Shown: positions 26,966 through 35,583 of the stretch, piece after piece
How positions within the stretch are numbered: position 1 is the first letter of the stretch
How the letters are laid out: each line of letters starts with the position of its first letter
NCBI GenBank assembly: GCA_964507325.1
Contig: CAZDQL010000024.1
Span: 7,275 to 71,274 of the forward strand
Direction: 5' to 3'
DNA length: 64,000 bases
DNA from: CAZDQL01 sp964507325
GTDB lineage: Bacteria; Planctomycetota; UBA1135; GCA-002686595
Position numbers and translations under genes: made by a program
Notes under the pieces: model-generated
Databases searched by the model: none
Told to the model about the DNA's origin: nothing
What the model saw: only the letters and a program-made list of their open reading frames with translations

Positions 26966-28012
26966 TTACGGGCTCCCCCGGGCCTCCGTCGGCTCCCCTG
27001 CCCCGCCCCCCGGCCAGCGCCCCGCCATCAGCTCGGCCACGGGTCGCGTGAGCGGCTCCTTGCTGAGCAGGATGCGCACGATGGCGGTCAAGGGCGTCGC
27101 CAGGAGCGCTCCTACCATCCCCCACACCATGCCCCAGAAGATCAGGGCCAGGAGGATCGTGATGGGGTGCAAGTCGAGGGACTCCCCCAGCACCTTGGGC
27201 TCGACCAGGTTGCCCACCACGAACTGGATCACCCCGGGGACGGCGATCGCCAGGATCTTGATGGCCAGGCCGTAGTCCCCCAGTACGACGATCGGCAGGG
27301 GCAGCAGGGTCGCGATCACCGAGCCGATGCTGGGCACGAAGTTGAGCATGAAGGCGAAGAGCCCGAAGACCAGCGCCATCTCCACCCCGAGTAGGGCCAG
27401 GGTCAGCCAGACGAGCGACCCCGTGAACACCGAGACGATGATCTTGGCGCGCACGTAGCCCCGGATGCGGCTCTCCACACCGGAGAGGGCGGCGCTGGAG
27501 GCACCCTTGGCCTGCCCGAACATCATGAACATCAGGAAGATGAGCACCAGGAAACCCTGGGAGAGCACGCCGGCGAGCACGCCCCCCATGCTCGTCAGGA
27601 GGTCGCCGGCGACCGACTCGGCTTGCTCGTGCAAATCGTCGAGCTTCTCGTCCAGGCTCAGCTGCTGGCCGATCGAGGAGCCTTCGACCCTCTCGAGGAG
27701 CTCGCTGAAGCGCTGCTTGTAGGCGTCCTCGTTGGCCTGCAGTTCCTGCACCGAGAGGGTGACCAACCCCCCGAGCACCGTCAGCATCACCAGGCCGAGC
27801 ACCGCCGAGGCGAGGAACGCCAACCCCCAAGGCAGATGCAGTCGCCGCCCCAGGAGCTCCACCACCGGCGTCAGCACCACCGACAGGAAGAACGCCAAGA
27901 CGAAGGGCACCAGCATCGGGCCCAACCACACGAGCGCCGCTCCGGCGGCTACGGTTGCGAGGACGAGCAGGCTGACGGTCTGCAGCCGCTGATCGTGGGA
28001 CGTGGCCGTCAT
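26966..28012 (-). CDS. AI-2E family transporter (permease)
   Basis: 348 residues with about eight membrane segments. Characteristic parts include LVPFVLAFFLSVVLTPVVE near 30-50, the helical periplasmic-like region (~75-130), and FVPSIGSVIATLLPLPIVVL followed by LVEPKVLGESLDLHP. Members export signals or ions (AI-2/TqsA, Na+/H+), so the substrate is not determined here. The start ATG follows GGAGGA. It is upstream of prfB on the same strand but separated by ~165 bp with hairpins. Confidence 0.88.
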   Translation of the reverse strand: MTATSHDQRLQTVSLLVLATVAAGAALVWLGPMLVPFVLAFFLSVVLTPVVELLGRRLHLPWGLAFLASAVLGLVMLTVLGGLVTLSVQELQANEDAYKQRFSELLERVEGSSIGQQLSLDEKLDDLHEQAESVAGDLLTSMGGVLAGVLSQGFLVLIFLMFMMFGQAKGASSAALSGVESRIRGYVRAKIIVSVFTGSLVWLTLALLGVEMALVFGLFAFMLNFVPSIGSVIATLLPLPIVVLGDYGLAIKILAIAVPGVIQFVVGNLVEPKVLGESLDLHPITILLALIFWGMVWGMVGALLATPLTAIVRILLSKEPLTRPVAELMAGRWPGGGAGEPTEARGSP

Positions 28013-28087
28013 GGGGATCCTCCGGGCCCGAGCCGATCCCGGTTCTACCCCGCTGGCAGGAGCCCAATCAAGGAAGGGACTCCTTCC

Positions 28088-30286
28088 TCAGTCCCCGCCC
28101 GCGTAGCCCATCCCCTCCAGGTCCTCCTGCATCGCGCTGTCCACGTGGGCGCGGCTCCCGGAGCTGCGGGGCGGATAGCGACGCCAGAGCTCGCGGATGC
28201 GCTCGTTCAGCTCCTCGTACCGCTCGTTCCAGAGGTTGCTGCGCTCGCCGCCGTCCGCCGTCAGGTCGAAGAGCTGGGTGTCCCGCTCTGCGTCGAACGC
28301 CTCCTCACTCCCGGGGTAGTGGATCACCTTCAACGCCCCCTCGCGGTAGGCGGTCGACGGGCGCCGATCGGGCTTGGTGAAGTAGGGGATGAAGAGGGGA
28401 CGTCGCCCCCGCGGCCCCTCGGCGTCGAGGGGCACCCCCACCCACTCCTCCGGAATCGGCGCGCCCGCGGTACGCGCCAGGGTGGGCGCAATGTCGACGG
28501 CCAAGACCGGCTCCTCCACCACCAGCCCCCCCTCGAAGACCCCCTTCTGGTAGAGAATCAGGGGGATGCGCAACTGCTCCTGGTAGAGGGAGTGCCCGTG
28601 CCCGTAGCCGCCGTGGTCGTTCAGTTCCTCGCCGTGGTCCGAGGTGACCACGATCAGGGTGTCGTCGAGGCGATCCGTCTCCTCGAGGAAAGCCAAGAGG
28701 CGCGCGACGTTCTCGTCCGCCCAGGCGAGCTCCGCGTCGTAGAGGTCGCCGATGTAGCGGCGGTCGGAATCGTCGAGCACCCCCCACTTGTTCATGTTCA
28801 CCACCCGCGGGAGCTCGCCGTCGTAGGGGCGCACGAGGGCGGCGCGCTGCGCGGCGGGTGGGGCGAGGGGCGCGTGGACCTGGTAGGTCTGGACGAAGGC
28901 GAAGAAGCGCCCGCGCAGCTCCCGGATCGTCTCGATCGTCGCATCCACGGTCTTGGCCACGTCGCGCGGGCCGACGCCGTAGCGGTCGAAGCCGTGCCCC
29001 AACCCGAAGCGCGGGTGCAGGAAGAGGCCCTCGGTGACGGCGAAGGTGTGGTACCCCTCGCCGCGCAGCACTTCGGCCACGGTGGTCAACCGCTCCGAGA
29101 GGCGCTCACGGTACCAGACGCCGTGCTGGGTGGCGTAGAGGGAGCAGAAGAGGGAGGCGTGGGCCGGCAGGGTCCAGGGCGCGGCGCTCGTGACGTCTGC
29201 GTAGCGCACCCCCTTTGCGGCCAGAGCGTCCAGCGCCGGTGAGGTGCGGCGCGGGTAGCCGTAGCAGCCGAGGCGGTCCGCGCGCAGGGTGTCGAGCAGG
29301 ACGACGACGACACTGGGGCGCTCGTCCGGATCGCGGGCGTCCACCACCGGCTCGCTCCAGAAGGGGAGCAGGCTCGCTTCGCCATCCCCCGCGGCATTCA
29401 CCACCTCGAGGGTGAGCTCCACGGTTCGCCCAGCGAGCGCCTCCAGCGAACAGGTCGCGCTGTGGAAGCGGTCGGCTCGAGCGTGGGACGCCGCGCCCGC
29501 CCAGAGCGCGTGCTCTGTGCGGTCGTCGCCGGTCGTCGTGATGCGGAAGGAGGTCTTGGGGGGGGCCTCCCCGCCGGCATCGCTTGCGGTCGTCCGCGGG
29601 TGCAGCTCATTCCCACTCGCGCTGTACTCCAGGGCGCGCAGCCCGTAGGCGAAGCGCAGCACGGCGTCGGCGGGGATCTCGACGCGCCAGGTGTGCCGTG
29701 AAGGCGGAGCGGTGTACAGGACGCGGCGCTCCTCCTGCTCCAGGTTCAGCCGCCGCAGGCGCAACCCATCGGCGGCAGTGCCCCTGGTCCCCGCCAACTC
29801 GGCGGTCACGTGGGAGGAGAGGGTGGGATAGGCGATCTCCAAGCCGTCGGGGACGAGCTCACCGGGGAGCAGCGCGGCTTCGATCCCGCCCGGCCCGATC
29901 GACGTCTCGCCGGGTTCCAGAGCGCGACCCTCTCCCTCGGCAAGCTCGCGACCCGCACCGGGGAGGGCGATCTCCTCGCGGGTGAGGAGGCGCGTGGGAC
30001 CCGCCACCGGAAAGCGCGTGCTGTTCCGCAGGCGGGAAGGCGGCACCTCCGCCGCCGAAGCCGGCCGCCAGTAGTCGCCGCGGGGGCGCTCCCCAACGAT
30101 CCAGACCCTCTCCTCCGCCAGCGCTTCCAGGAAGGGCGCGGGCAGGATCGACTCCCCCTCGTCGATGCGCAGCGGCTCGATTTCGAAGAGGTGCAGGTTG
30201 CCGCGCGACGGGGTGTCTCCCCCCGAGCAGGCCGCGCACCCGAGGAGGAGGGCCAGGAGCGCGATGTGGTGGAACCAGGGCCGCAT
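28088..30286 (-). CDS. Sulfatase-superfamily lipoprotein lacking the formylglycine Cys/Ser signature
   Basis: 732 residues. Lipoprotein signal with a lipobox-like CAAC (~18-21). Residues ~25-330 form a beta-rich N-terminal region. The alkaline-phosphatase-fold domain begins at PSVVVVLLDTLRADRLGCYG, with ...APWTLPAHASLFCSLYA where formylglycine sulfatases have C-x-P-S-R, and VVTSDHGEELNDHGGYGHGH downstream. A Thr would be the nucleophile or metal ligand, so a phosphohydrolase, phosphotransferase or unusual sulfatase role is possible. ATG at 30286 is 8 nt after a TACAAT box, with no Shine-Dalgarno. It is divergent from the beta-helix protein. Confidence 0.8.
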   Translation of the reverse strand: MRPWFHHIALLALLLGCAACSGGDTPSRGNLHLFEIEPLRIDEGESILPAPFLEALAEERVWIVGERPRGDYWRPASAAEVPPSRLRNSTRFPVAGPTRLLTREEIALPGAGRELAEGEGRALEPGETSIGPGGIEAALLPGELVPDGLEIAYPTLSSHVTAELAGTRGTAADGLRLRRLNLEQEERRVLYTAPPSRHTWRVEIPADAVLRFAYGLRALEYSASGNELHPRTTASDAGGEAPPKTSFRITTTGDDRTEHALWAGAASHARADRFHSATCSLEALAGRTVELTLEVVNAAGDGEASLLPFWSEPVVDARDPDERPSVVVVLLDTLRADRLGCYGYPRRTSPALDALAAKGVRYADVTSAAPWTLPAHASLFCSLYATQHGVWYRERLSERLTTVAEVLRGEGYHTFAVTEGLFLHPRFGLGHGFDRYGVGPRDVAKTVDATIETIRELRGRFFAFVQTYQVHAPLAPPAAQRAALVRPYDGELPRVVNMNKWGVLDDSDRRYIGDLYDAELAWADENVARLLAFLEETDRLDDTLIVVTSDHGEELNDHGGYGHGHSLYQEQLRIPLILYQKGVFEGGLVVEEPVLAVDIAPTLARTAGAPIPEEWVGVPLDAEGPRGRRPLFIPYFTKPDRRPSTAYREGALKVIHYPGSEEAFDAERDTQLFDLTADGGERSNLWNERYEELNERIRELWRRYPPRSSGSRAHVDSAMQEDLEGMGYAGGD

Positions 30287-30294
30287 GGGCCCGG

Positions 30295-30300
30295 ATTGTA
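30295..30300 (-). promoter_or_regulatory. -10-like TACAAT box for leaderless sulfatase gene
   Basis: TACAAT on the minus strand ends 8 nt before the ATG at 30286, with no ribosome-binding site in between. No clear -35 is seen. Confidence 0.5.
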
Positions 30301-30412
30301 CGGCGCACCTCGGCGACCCCGCGGGCCGGGGCCCTGGCGCCCCCCCACCTCGCGCTCTGCGCGGGGGGCGCCTACCCTGGGATGAACGAGATTCGGGCAA
30401 GGAGGCCTTCCG

Positions 30413-31774
30413 ATGTTCTCACTTCGCGCCTTCGTTCTGGCCCTCTGCGCCGCCGCGCCGTCGGTGGCCCAGACCTACTACGTCGACGCGGTGGGCGGCG
30501 ACGACGCCAACGGCGGAACCTCGTGGGACGACGCCTGGCGAACGCTCAGTCGCGCCGGCTCCTCCGGAACGGGTCTGATCCTCGTCGCGCCGGGGCTGTA
30601 CGACGCGGCGTTGGGGGAGGCCTTTCCGATCCCGCTCGGGACGCGCACCTTCCGCGGGGTCGGGGGCGTGGCCGCCACCGTCGTCGACGGCGGCGGAAAC
30701 GGGATCCTCTTCGACGGCGGTGCCTGGTACGACGGCGGCACGCTCGAGGGGCTGACCCTGCGCAGCGCCACGCGAGGCGTCGACGTCTACGTGGACTGCT
30801 TCATGGACTGGTGCGAGAGCGACCTGACCCTGCGCGACTGCGTCCTCGAGGGGATGGGGAGCCACGGTGTGTGCGCCGTCGTCTGGACCGATTGGTACGA
30901 CGCCTACCTGGACGTCGTCGTCGAGCGCTGTGTCTTCCGCGGCTGCCCGACCGGCATCGAGGTGGAGGCGATCTGCGATCCCAACCACCCGACGTATCCA
31001 GCCACGGCCTACGGCGACCTGCGCTGCAGCGACAGCCTGTTCACTCGCGGGGGAGTGGGGATCGTCGGCTCGGGGCTCGACCTGAGTAACTTCGTCGACA
31101 TGACGATCGAGCGTTGCACCTTCGTGGGCTTCTGGGGCACCGCGGTCGTCGCCGGGCAGGACGCCGACGCCGGCCTGCGTAGCTGCATCTCCTGGGGCAA
31201 CGGTGCCGACGTTCAGGGTGCGGTCGGCCTCAGCTACTGCAACACCGAACACGCCCTGCACGGCGGCACCGGGAACATCTCCGAGGACCCGCTCTTCTTC
31301 GACCCCGCCGGTGGCGACCTGCGGCTGCGCTGGGACAGCCCCTGCGTCGACACGGGCTCCCCCGGCGAACCCGCCCTACCCGACCTGGCCGGGTACGTGC
31401 GCCCCATCGACGGCGACCTCGACGTGGTCGAGCGCGCCGACATGGGCGCCTACGAGCTGGCGACCCTGCACGACGCTGGAGAGGCGCACCTCGGCGCGAC
31501 CGTGACCCTCGAGCTGTGGGGACCGGCCGGGGCGCCGGCGCGCGTCTTCTGGCGGCGCGGCGAGCCGGTGGCTCCCTTCTCGACCCCCTACGGCGACTGG
31601 GAGCTCGGCTTTCCGCGCCACTGGTTCGCCTCCGCGACCAGCGCACCGGGCCCCCCCGGCACCCTGCCGATCGACATCCCCACGGACCCCGGCCTGGTGG
31701 GCAGCACCTTCAGCTTCCAGTCCCTCACCGCCAACGCCCTGACCAACGCGGCGAGCTTCACGATCGTCGACTAG
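30413..31774 (+). CDS. Secreted right-handed beta-helix protein
   Basis: 453 residues with a signal peptide (~1-19). It opens QTYYVDAVGGDDANGGTSWD, a DUF1565-type start of extracellular beta-helix proteins. Repeating strands follow (EGLTLRSATRGVDVYVDC, LTLRDCVLEGMG, VVVERCVFRGCPTGIEV) and then an end module with SPCVDTGSPGEP and ERADMGAYEL. The last ~100 residues form a separate beta domain. It may bind or degrade polysaccharide; no catalytic residues can be assigned. ATG follows AGGAGG, and a TACCCT box (30373-30378) lies upstream. Confidence 0.85.
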   Translation: MFSLRAFVLALCAAAPSVAQTYYVDAVGGDDANGGTSWDDAWRTLSRAGSSGTGLILVAPGLYDAALGEAFPIPLGTRTFRGVGGVAATVVDGGGNGILFDGGAWYDGGTLEGLTLRSATRGVDVYVDCFMDWCESDLTLRDCVLEGMGSHGVCAVVWTDWYDAYLDVVVERCVFRGCPTGIEVEAICDPNHPTYPATAYGDLRCSDSLFTRGGVGIVGSGLDLSNFVDMTIERCTFVGFWGTAVVAGQDADAGLRSCISWGNGADVQGAVGLSYCNTEHALHGGTGNISEDPLFFDPAGGDLRLRWDSPCVDTGSPGEPALPDLAGYVRPIDGDLDVVERADMGAYELATLHDAGEAHLGATVTLELWGPAGAPARVFWRRGEPVAPFSTPYGDWELGFPRHWFASATSAPGPPGTLPIDIPTDPGLVGSTFSFQSLTANALTNAASFTIVD

Positions 31775-31790
31775 CCCGGGCTAGGGCGCC

Positions 31791-32630
31791 TCAGCCTGCC
31801 TTCGCGCCGGTGAACCGCAGGCTGGCCACCTTGCCCACCACGGGGGCGATGCCCTCGTTCCCCTCCCCGCCCTCGCTCGCCACCAACGCCGCCAGCTGCT
31901 CGGCGTCGTACACGAAGCGCTCCTCCACCCGCACCTCGGTCAACCCCGCGGCGCGCAGGCCGGCCAGGTAGGCTTCCTCGGAGATGGCGCCCGCTATGCA
32001 GCAGGCGTAGGCCTCGAAGCTCTCGAGGATGTCCCGGGGTAGATCCTGGGCGACGATGTCGGAGATGCTGAAGCGGCCGCCGGGCTTCAGCACACGCTGG
32101 ATCTCGGCGAAGACGCGCTCCTTCTCGGGGGAGAGGTTCACGACGCAGTTCGAGATCACCCAGTCCACGGAGTCGCTCTCCAACGGCAGGTCCTCGATCT
32201 GGCCGCGGCGCAGCTCCACGTTCGCGCGACCGCTGCGTTCGGCGTTCGCGCGGGCCGTGGCGAGCATCTCCTCGGTCATGTCCACTCCGATCACCAGCCC
32301 CTCGGGACCGACCATCTCGGAGGCGATCAGCAGGTCGAGGCCCGCTCCCGATCCGAGGTCGAGCACCGTCTGCCCCGCCTCGACCCCCGCCAGTGCCAGG
32401 GGATTGCCGCAGCCGAAGGAGCTCTGCCCCGCTTCCGGAAAGGCGGCCAGCTCGTCGGCGTAGCCGGCCGTCTTGGCGGCGGTCCCGGCGGGCACCACCG
32501 GCTCGCTGGGACCGCAGCAGCAGCTCCCCCCGCCGGAGGACTGGGAGCGCTCCAGAGCCGTGCGATAGGCCTCCGACACCCGCCTGCGAATCTCGTCGCT
32601 CTTCAGCGCTTCTTTGCTCGTTTCCGCCAT
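31791..32630 (-). CDS. arsM: Arsenite S-adenosylmethionine methyltransferase
   Basis: 279 residues. The SAM-binding motif DLGSGAGLDLLIA is at ~91-103. Conserved arsenic-binding cysteines are visible: C74 (FGCGNPL), C162 (ISNCVVNLSPEK) and C210/C211 (EAYACCIAGA). An extra Cys-rich stretch SCCCG (C37-39) lies near the N-terminus. The enzyme methylates As(III) to volatile or less retained forms in the cytoplasm. It overlaps arsR by 28 nt, so expression should be derepressed by arsenite through ArsR. Length is typical. Confidence 0.93.
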   Translation of the reverse strand: MAETSKEALKSDEIRRRVSEAYRTALERSQSSGGGSCCCGPSEPVVPAGTAAKTAGYADELAAFPEAGQSSFGCGNPLALAGVEAGQTVLDLGSGAGLDLLIASEMVGPEGLVIGVDMTEEMLATARANAERSGRANVELRRGQIEDLPLESDSVDWVISNCVVNLSPEKERVFAEIQRVLKPGGRFSISDIVAQDLPRDILESFEAYACCIAGAISEEAYLAGLRAAGLTEVRVEERFVYDAEQLAALVASEGGEGNEGIAPVVGKVASLRFTGAKAG

Positions 32631-32980
32631 GGTCCTTCTCCGTCGGCGCAGCCGCAGTGGCACTCCTCGAGACGATCCGCCAAGCCCCGCAGGATCCCGG
32701 TCAGCGCGGCGGTCTCCAGGCTGTAGAACACCTCCCTCCCCCTGCGCTCGGCGCGCACCAGACCGGCTCGCTTGAGGAGCGCCAGGTGGCGCGACACGCC
32801 GGAGAGGTGCACACCGCAGCAGCCGGCGACCTCGGTGACCGTCACCGGCCGCAGCGCGTGGGCCAGGCGGCTCAGGACGGCGAGACGCGTCGGGTCCGCC
32901 AGAGCTTGGAAGAGCTCGGGCAGCAGGAAGCGCTGCAGGTCGACTGCGGGCAGGCTGGCGAAGGGGGAGGGTTGGGGCAC
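32603..32980 (-). CDS. arsR: ArsR-family metalloregulator
   Basis: 125 residues with a winged helix-turn-helix: LFQALADPTRLAVLSRL, then GVHLSGVSRHLALLKRAGLV. Possible As(III) ligands are C54/C55 just before the recognition helix (VAGCCGVHLS) and a C-terminal Cys cluster C107, C109, C111 (ECHCGC). It would repress its own operon until arsenite binds. The start is GTG at 32980, directly after a promoter, so the mRNA is probably leaderless. The stop lies inside arsM. Confidence 0.92.
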   Translation of the reverse strand: MPQPSPFASLPAVDLQRFLLPELFQALADPTRLAVLSRLAHALRPVTVTEVAGCCGVHLSGVSRHLALLKRAGLVRAERRGREVFYSLETAALTGILRGLADRLEECHCGCADGEGPWRKRAKKR

Positions 32981-32986
32981 GGGGGC

Positions 32987-33014
32987 AATCTAGCACGATT
33001 GCGCACACATGCAA
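32987..33014 (-). promoter_or_regulatory. arsR promoter (TTGCAT, 16 nt, TAGATT)
   Basis: On the minus strand TTGCAT (33014-33009) and TAGATT (32992-32987) are 16 nt apart. TAGATT ends 6 nt before the GTG of arsR. The spacer holds TTGC...GCAA, a short inverted repeat that could be part of the ArsR operator. This is the best sigma-70-like promoter in the window. Confidence 0.6.
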
Positions 33015-33111
33015 GCATTATCCGCGCCCTCGCTCCAATCCGGCCGGGCGGGGTACCTTGGAGGTGACGGCTCCGCCCTGGCCGGAGACCCGTCGCCAAG
33101 AAGATCCCGGC

Positions 33112-34296
33112 ATGTCTTACCGCGTCTCGATCGCGCTGCTCCTCCTCGCCCCGGTGGCGGGTGCCCAGGATTTCAGCTACCCGGACTTCTCCAACATGGC
33201 CGGGATCGCCCTCAACGGGAGCGCGGCGCAATCCGGAGTCGTGCTGCGGGTGACCCCCTCCGCCACCGGTCAGAAGGGCTCCGCCTTCTACGACCAGGCG
33301 ACGAAGGTCAGCTCCGGCTTCGTCACCACCTTCACCTTCCAGATCTCTTCCACGACCGGGGGTGGTGCGGACGGGATGGCCTTCGTCATCCACAACGCGG
33401 CCGCCGGCTTGGGCGCCTTGGGGGACGACGGCTCGGGGATGGGCTACGCCGAGAACCCGAGCACCTCGATCGAGAACTGCCTGGCCCTCGAGTTCGACAC
33501 CTGGAACTCCGGCCTGGGCGATCCCGACGACAACCACGTCAGTCTGCACACGGGGGGGACGGGACCGAGCAAGTACGACGAGGCCTTCTCCATCGGCAAC
33601 GCCTCGGTGCTGAGCAACATCAGCGACGGCGCGCAGCACACCGCCCGTCTGCAGTACGAGAACGGCATCCTGGAGGTCTTCGTCGACGACCTGATCAACC
33701 CCTTGATCAGCGTCCCCTGGGACTTCGCCACCGGCGGGAAGTACATCAACGGCAACCCCACCGGCGGCATGGACCTGATCAACGGCACCTCCGCCTGGGT
33801 CGGTTTCACCGGGGGCACCGGCGGGGCGGCCGAGGACCACGACGTGATCTCCTGGGAGTGGAGGGACGGCAGTGGCCCGATCGGCACGAACTACTGCGGC
33901 CCGTCGAACCTGAACTCCACCGGTCAGAGCGCCGTGATCGGCGCCTTCGGTTCCCTGTTGGCGAGCGCCAACGACGTGCGTCTGGATGCCACCCAGATGC
34001 CTCCCAGCCGCTACGGGGTCTTCATCAACTCCCAGACCCAGGGCTTCAGCATGCCCCCCAACTCCCTGGGCTACCTGTGTCTGTCGGGGGAGATCGGCTT
34101 CTACACGTCGAACGTGTTCGCCGTCGACTCCAGTGGCCTGGCCTCAATACAGCTCGACCTGACCCAGACCCCCACCCCCTCCGGCTTGGTGGCGGTGCAG
34201 CCCGGGGAGACCTGGTACTTCCAGGCCTGGTATCGGGACCAGTACCCGGCGAAGACGAGCAACTTCACCGACGGGGTGTGGATCCTGTTCCAGTGA
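33112..34296 (+). CDS. Secreted legume-lectin-like protein
   Basis: 394 residues. Signal peptide (~1-18, ending VAGAQ). Residues ~20-245 are an L-type (legume) lectin fold: FVTTFTFQISS, GGGADGMAFVIHN with the metal-site Asp, LALEFDTWNSG with DDNHVS following, and AWVGFTGGTGG. A C-terminal ~130-residue beta domain starts near GTNYCGPSNLNSTGQS, a module I associate with secreted proteins of some high-GC planctomycetes. It probably binds glycans outside the cell. A TACCTT box lies at 33054-33059. Confidence 0.82.
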   Translation: MSYRVSIALLLLAPVAGAQDFSYPDFSNMAGIALNGSAAQSGVVLRVTPSATGQKGSAFYDQATKVSSGFVTTFTFQISSTTGGGADGMAFVIHNAAAGLGALGDDGSGMGYAENPSTSIENCLALEFDTWNSGLGDPDDNHVSLHTGGTGPSKYDEAFSIGNASVLSNISDGAQHTARLQYENGILEVFVDDLINPLISVPWDFATGGKYINGNPTGGMDLINGTSAWVGFTGGTGGAAEDHDVISWEWRDGSGPIGTNYCGPSNLNSTGQSAVIGAFGSLLASANDVRLDATQMPPSRYGVFINSQTQGFSMPPNSLGYLCLSGEIGFYTSNVFAVDSSGLASIQLDLTQTPTPSGLVAVQPGETWYFQAWYRDQYPAKTSNFTDGVWILFQ

Positions 34297-34299
34297 GAA

Positions 34300-34322
34300 C
34301 GGGCGGACCTGGGGCCCGCCCG
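34300..34322. terminator. Hairpin between convergent genes
   Basis: Stem cgggcgg/ccgcccg with a 9-nt loop, 3 nt after the lectin stop. No T-tract. The remaining ~135 bp up to 34459 are GC-rich with several short inverted repeats and no gene. Confidence 0.4.
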
Positions 34323-34459
34323 CCGGTGGCCTGGGCGAGAGGGGTGTCTATCGAAGATGCCGTTCGCTTCGCCCGTGGGCGATCCGGGGACCGCCCCGGC
34401 CACCGGGTGAGCCTTCGGCCAGCCGGGTCCCGCGGGTGGAGGAACACCCCCACTTCACC

Positions 34460-35581
34460 TCACATCATCACGTACTCGGTCTCCTCCTGCTCGCCGACCG
34501 GGTACTGGGGGCCTCCGGGGCCGCCGATCGCCTGCCAGGGGTCGGGCTGGGCCTCCGGCGGCTGGGTGATCTCCTGGCTGACCTTGACCGCGGCGTGGTA
34601 GCGCGCTCCGCGCAGCATCTCGCGCACCGCCAGAGCGATGAAGGAGAGCAGCGCCATGACGAGCACCAAGCCCACGGAGGGGCGCTCAGGCAGCCCGGTG
34701 GCCAGGAAACGCGAGAGACTCCCCAGGGCGAAGGTCACCAGGACCAACTCCACGAACCCGAGCAGGATCAGGGGACGCAGGGTCTTGATCGGGTAGCGCA
34801 AGAGGGTGAAGACGGTCAGGAAGCCCGCCTTCAGCGCCGAGCGGCCATCGAAGCGTGCCAGGCGCGTGCGTGTGTAGGTGCCCCAGGCGAGCACGATCAT
34901 GAACCCCAAGGCGTGCAGCCCGTCGCGACCCCATTCGAGGGCGCGGGCGTGCAGCTCTGAGTCGAGCGCTTCGAGATGGTTCCCGTCGCCGGCGGGAAGC
35001 TGGAACCAGCGCTCCAAGACCCACTCGTCCCAGAGCGGTCCGTAGAGCAGCCAGCGCCACCCCGCCAGCACCACCAACACCAGCACGAAGACGCGCACGA
35101 AGCGGAAGAGGTAGCGCCCCGCTCCCATCCAGAAGCGGCGATTGGCACGGCCATGGGTGCGCTCGAGGATCACCTGCAACCATCCCCCGGCGGCCAGGAT
35201 CCCCACCAGAATGGCGATCAGAGCCAGGGGAGCGCCCATGGCGGCGGTCTGGGCGTTCAGCGCTGACAGACCTCCCGCGTGGTCGTGGCGGAAGCTGGCC
35301 GTGAGGGAGACCACTTGGTCGTCCCACAGGAAGGGCGCCTCGGCGGCGGGAGCCTCCTCGCCGCCGGCGGGCGCCACCGCGTCGGGGAGGTAGCGATGGG
35401 CCACGGTTCCGCTGAACCACTTGTGCCAGGAGAAGCCGACGGGCAAAGCCAAGAGCGCGATGGCGATCGCGGGCACGAGCCACAGGGGAGTGCGGCTCAT
35501 CACGCGGCGGATCGAACGCAGGAAGAGCAGGGGGCCGGTGCGCACCGGCTCGTCGGTCAGGAAGGGAGGATTCTCTTGCAT
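34460..35581 (-). CDS. Polytopic membrane protein of unknown function
   Basis: 373 residues with about six membrane segments: ~31-50, ~117-140, ~162-183, ~232-250, ~285-305 and ~315-335. The loop after the first helix (~50-110) is long and probably periplasmic. The C-terminus is Pro/Gln/Glu-rich. I do not recognise a family. ATG at 35581 is 2 nt after the M1 peptidase stop, so the two are translationally coupled and may work together at the membrane. Confidence 0.6.
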   Translation of the reverse strand: MQENPPFLTDEPVRTGPLLFLRSIRRVMSRTPLWLVPAIAIALLALPVGFSWHKWFSGTVAHRYLPDAVAPAGGEEAPAAEAPFLWDDQVVSLTASFRHDHAGGLSALNAQTAAMGAPLALIAILVGILAAGGWLQVILERTHGRANRRFWMGAGRYLFRFVRVFVLVLVVLAGWRWLLYGPLWDEWVLERWFQLPAGDGNHLEALDSELHARALEWGRDGLHALGFMIVLAWGTYTRTRLARFDGRSALKAGFLTVFTLLRYPIKTLRPLILLGFVELVLVTFALGSLSRFLATGLPERPSVGLVLVMALLSFIALAVREMLRGARYHAAVKVSQEITQPPEAQPDPWQAIGGPGGPQYPVGEQEETEYVMM

Positions 35582-35583
35582 GG

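Noticed and set aside
26800..28067. Apparent N-terminal fusion extending prfB through the AI-2E gene region
   Set aside because: It is only an open frame on the same strand. True RF2 starts at ATG 26799 and reaches the main frame by the +1 shift.
34323..34459. Third copy of the ~195-bp repeat
   Set aside because: Short inverted stretches are present, but the terminal sequence gaactgcccccc and the interior blocks are missing.
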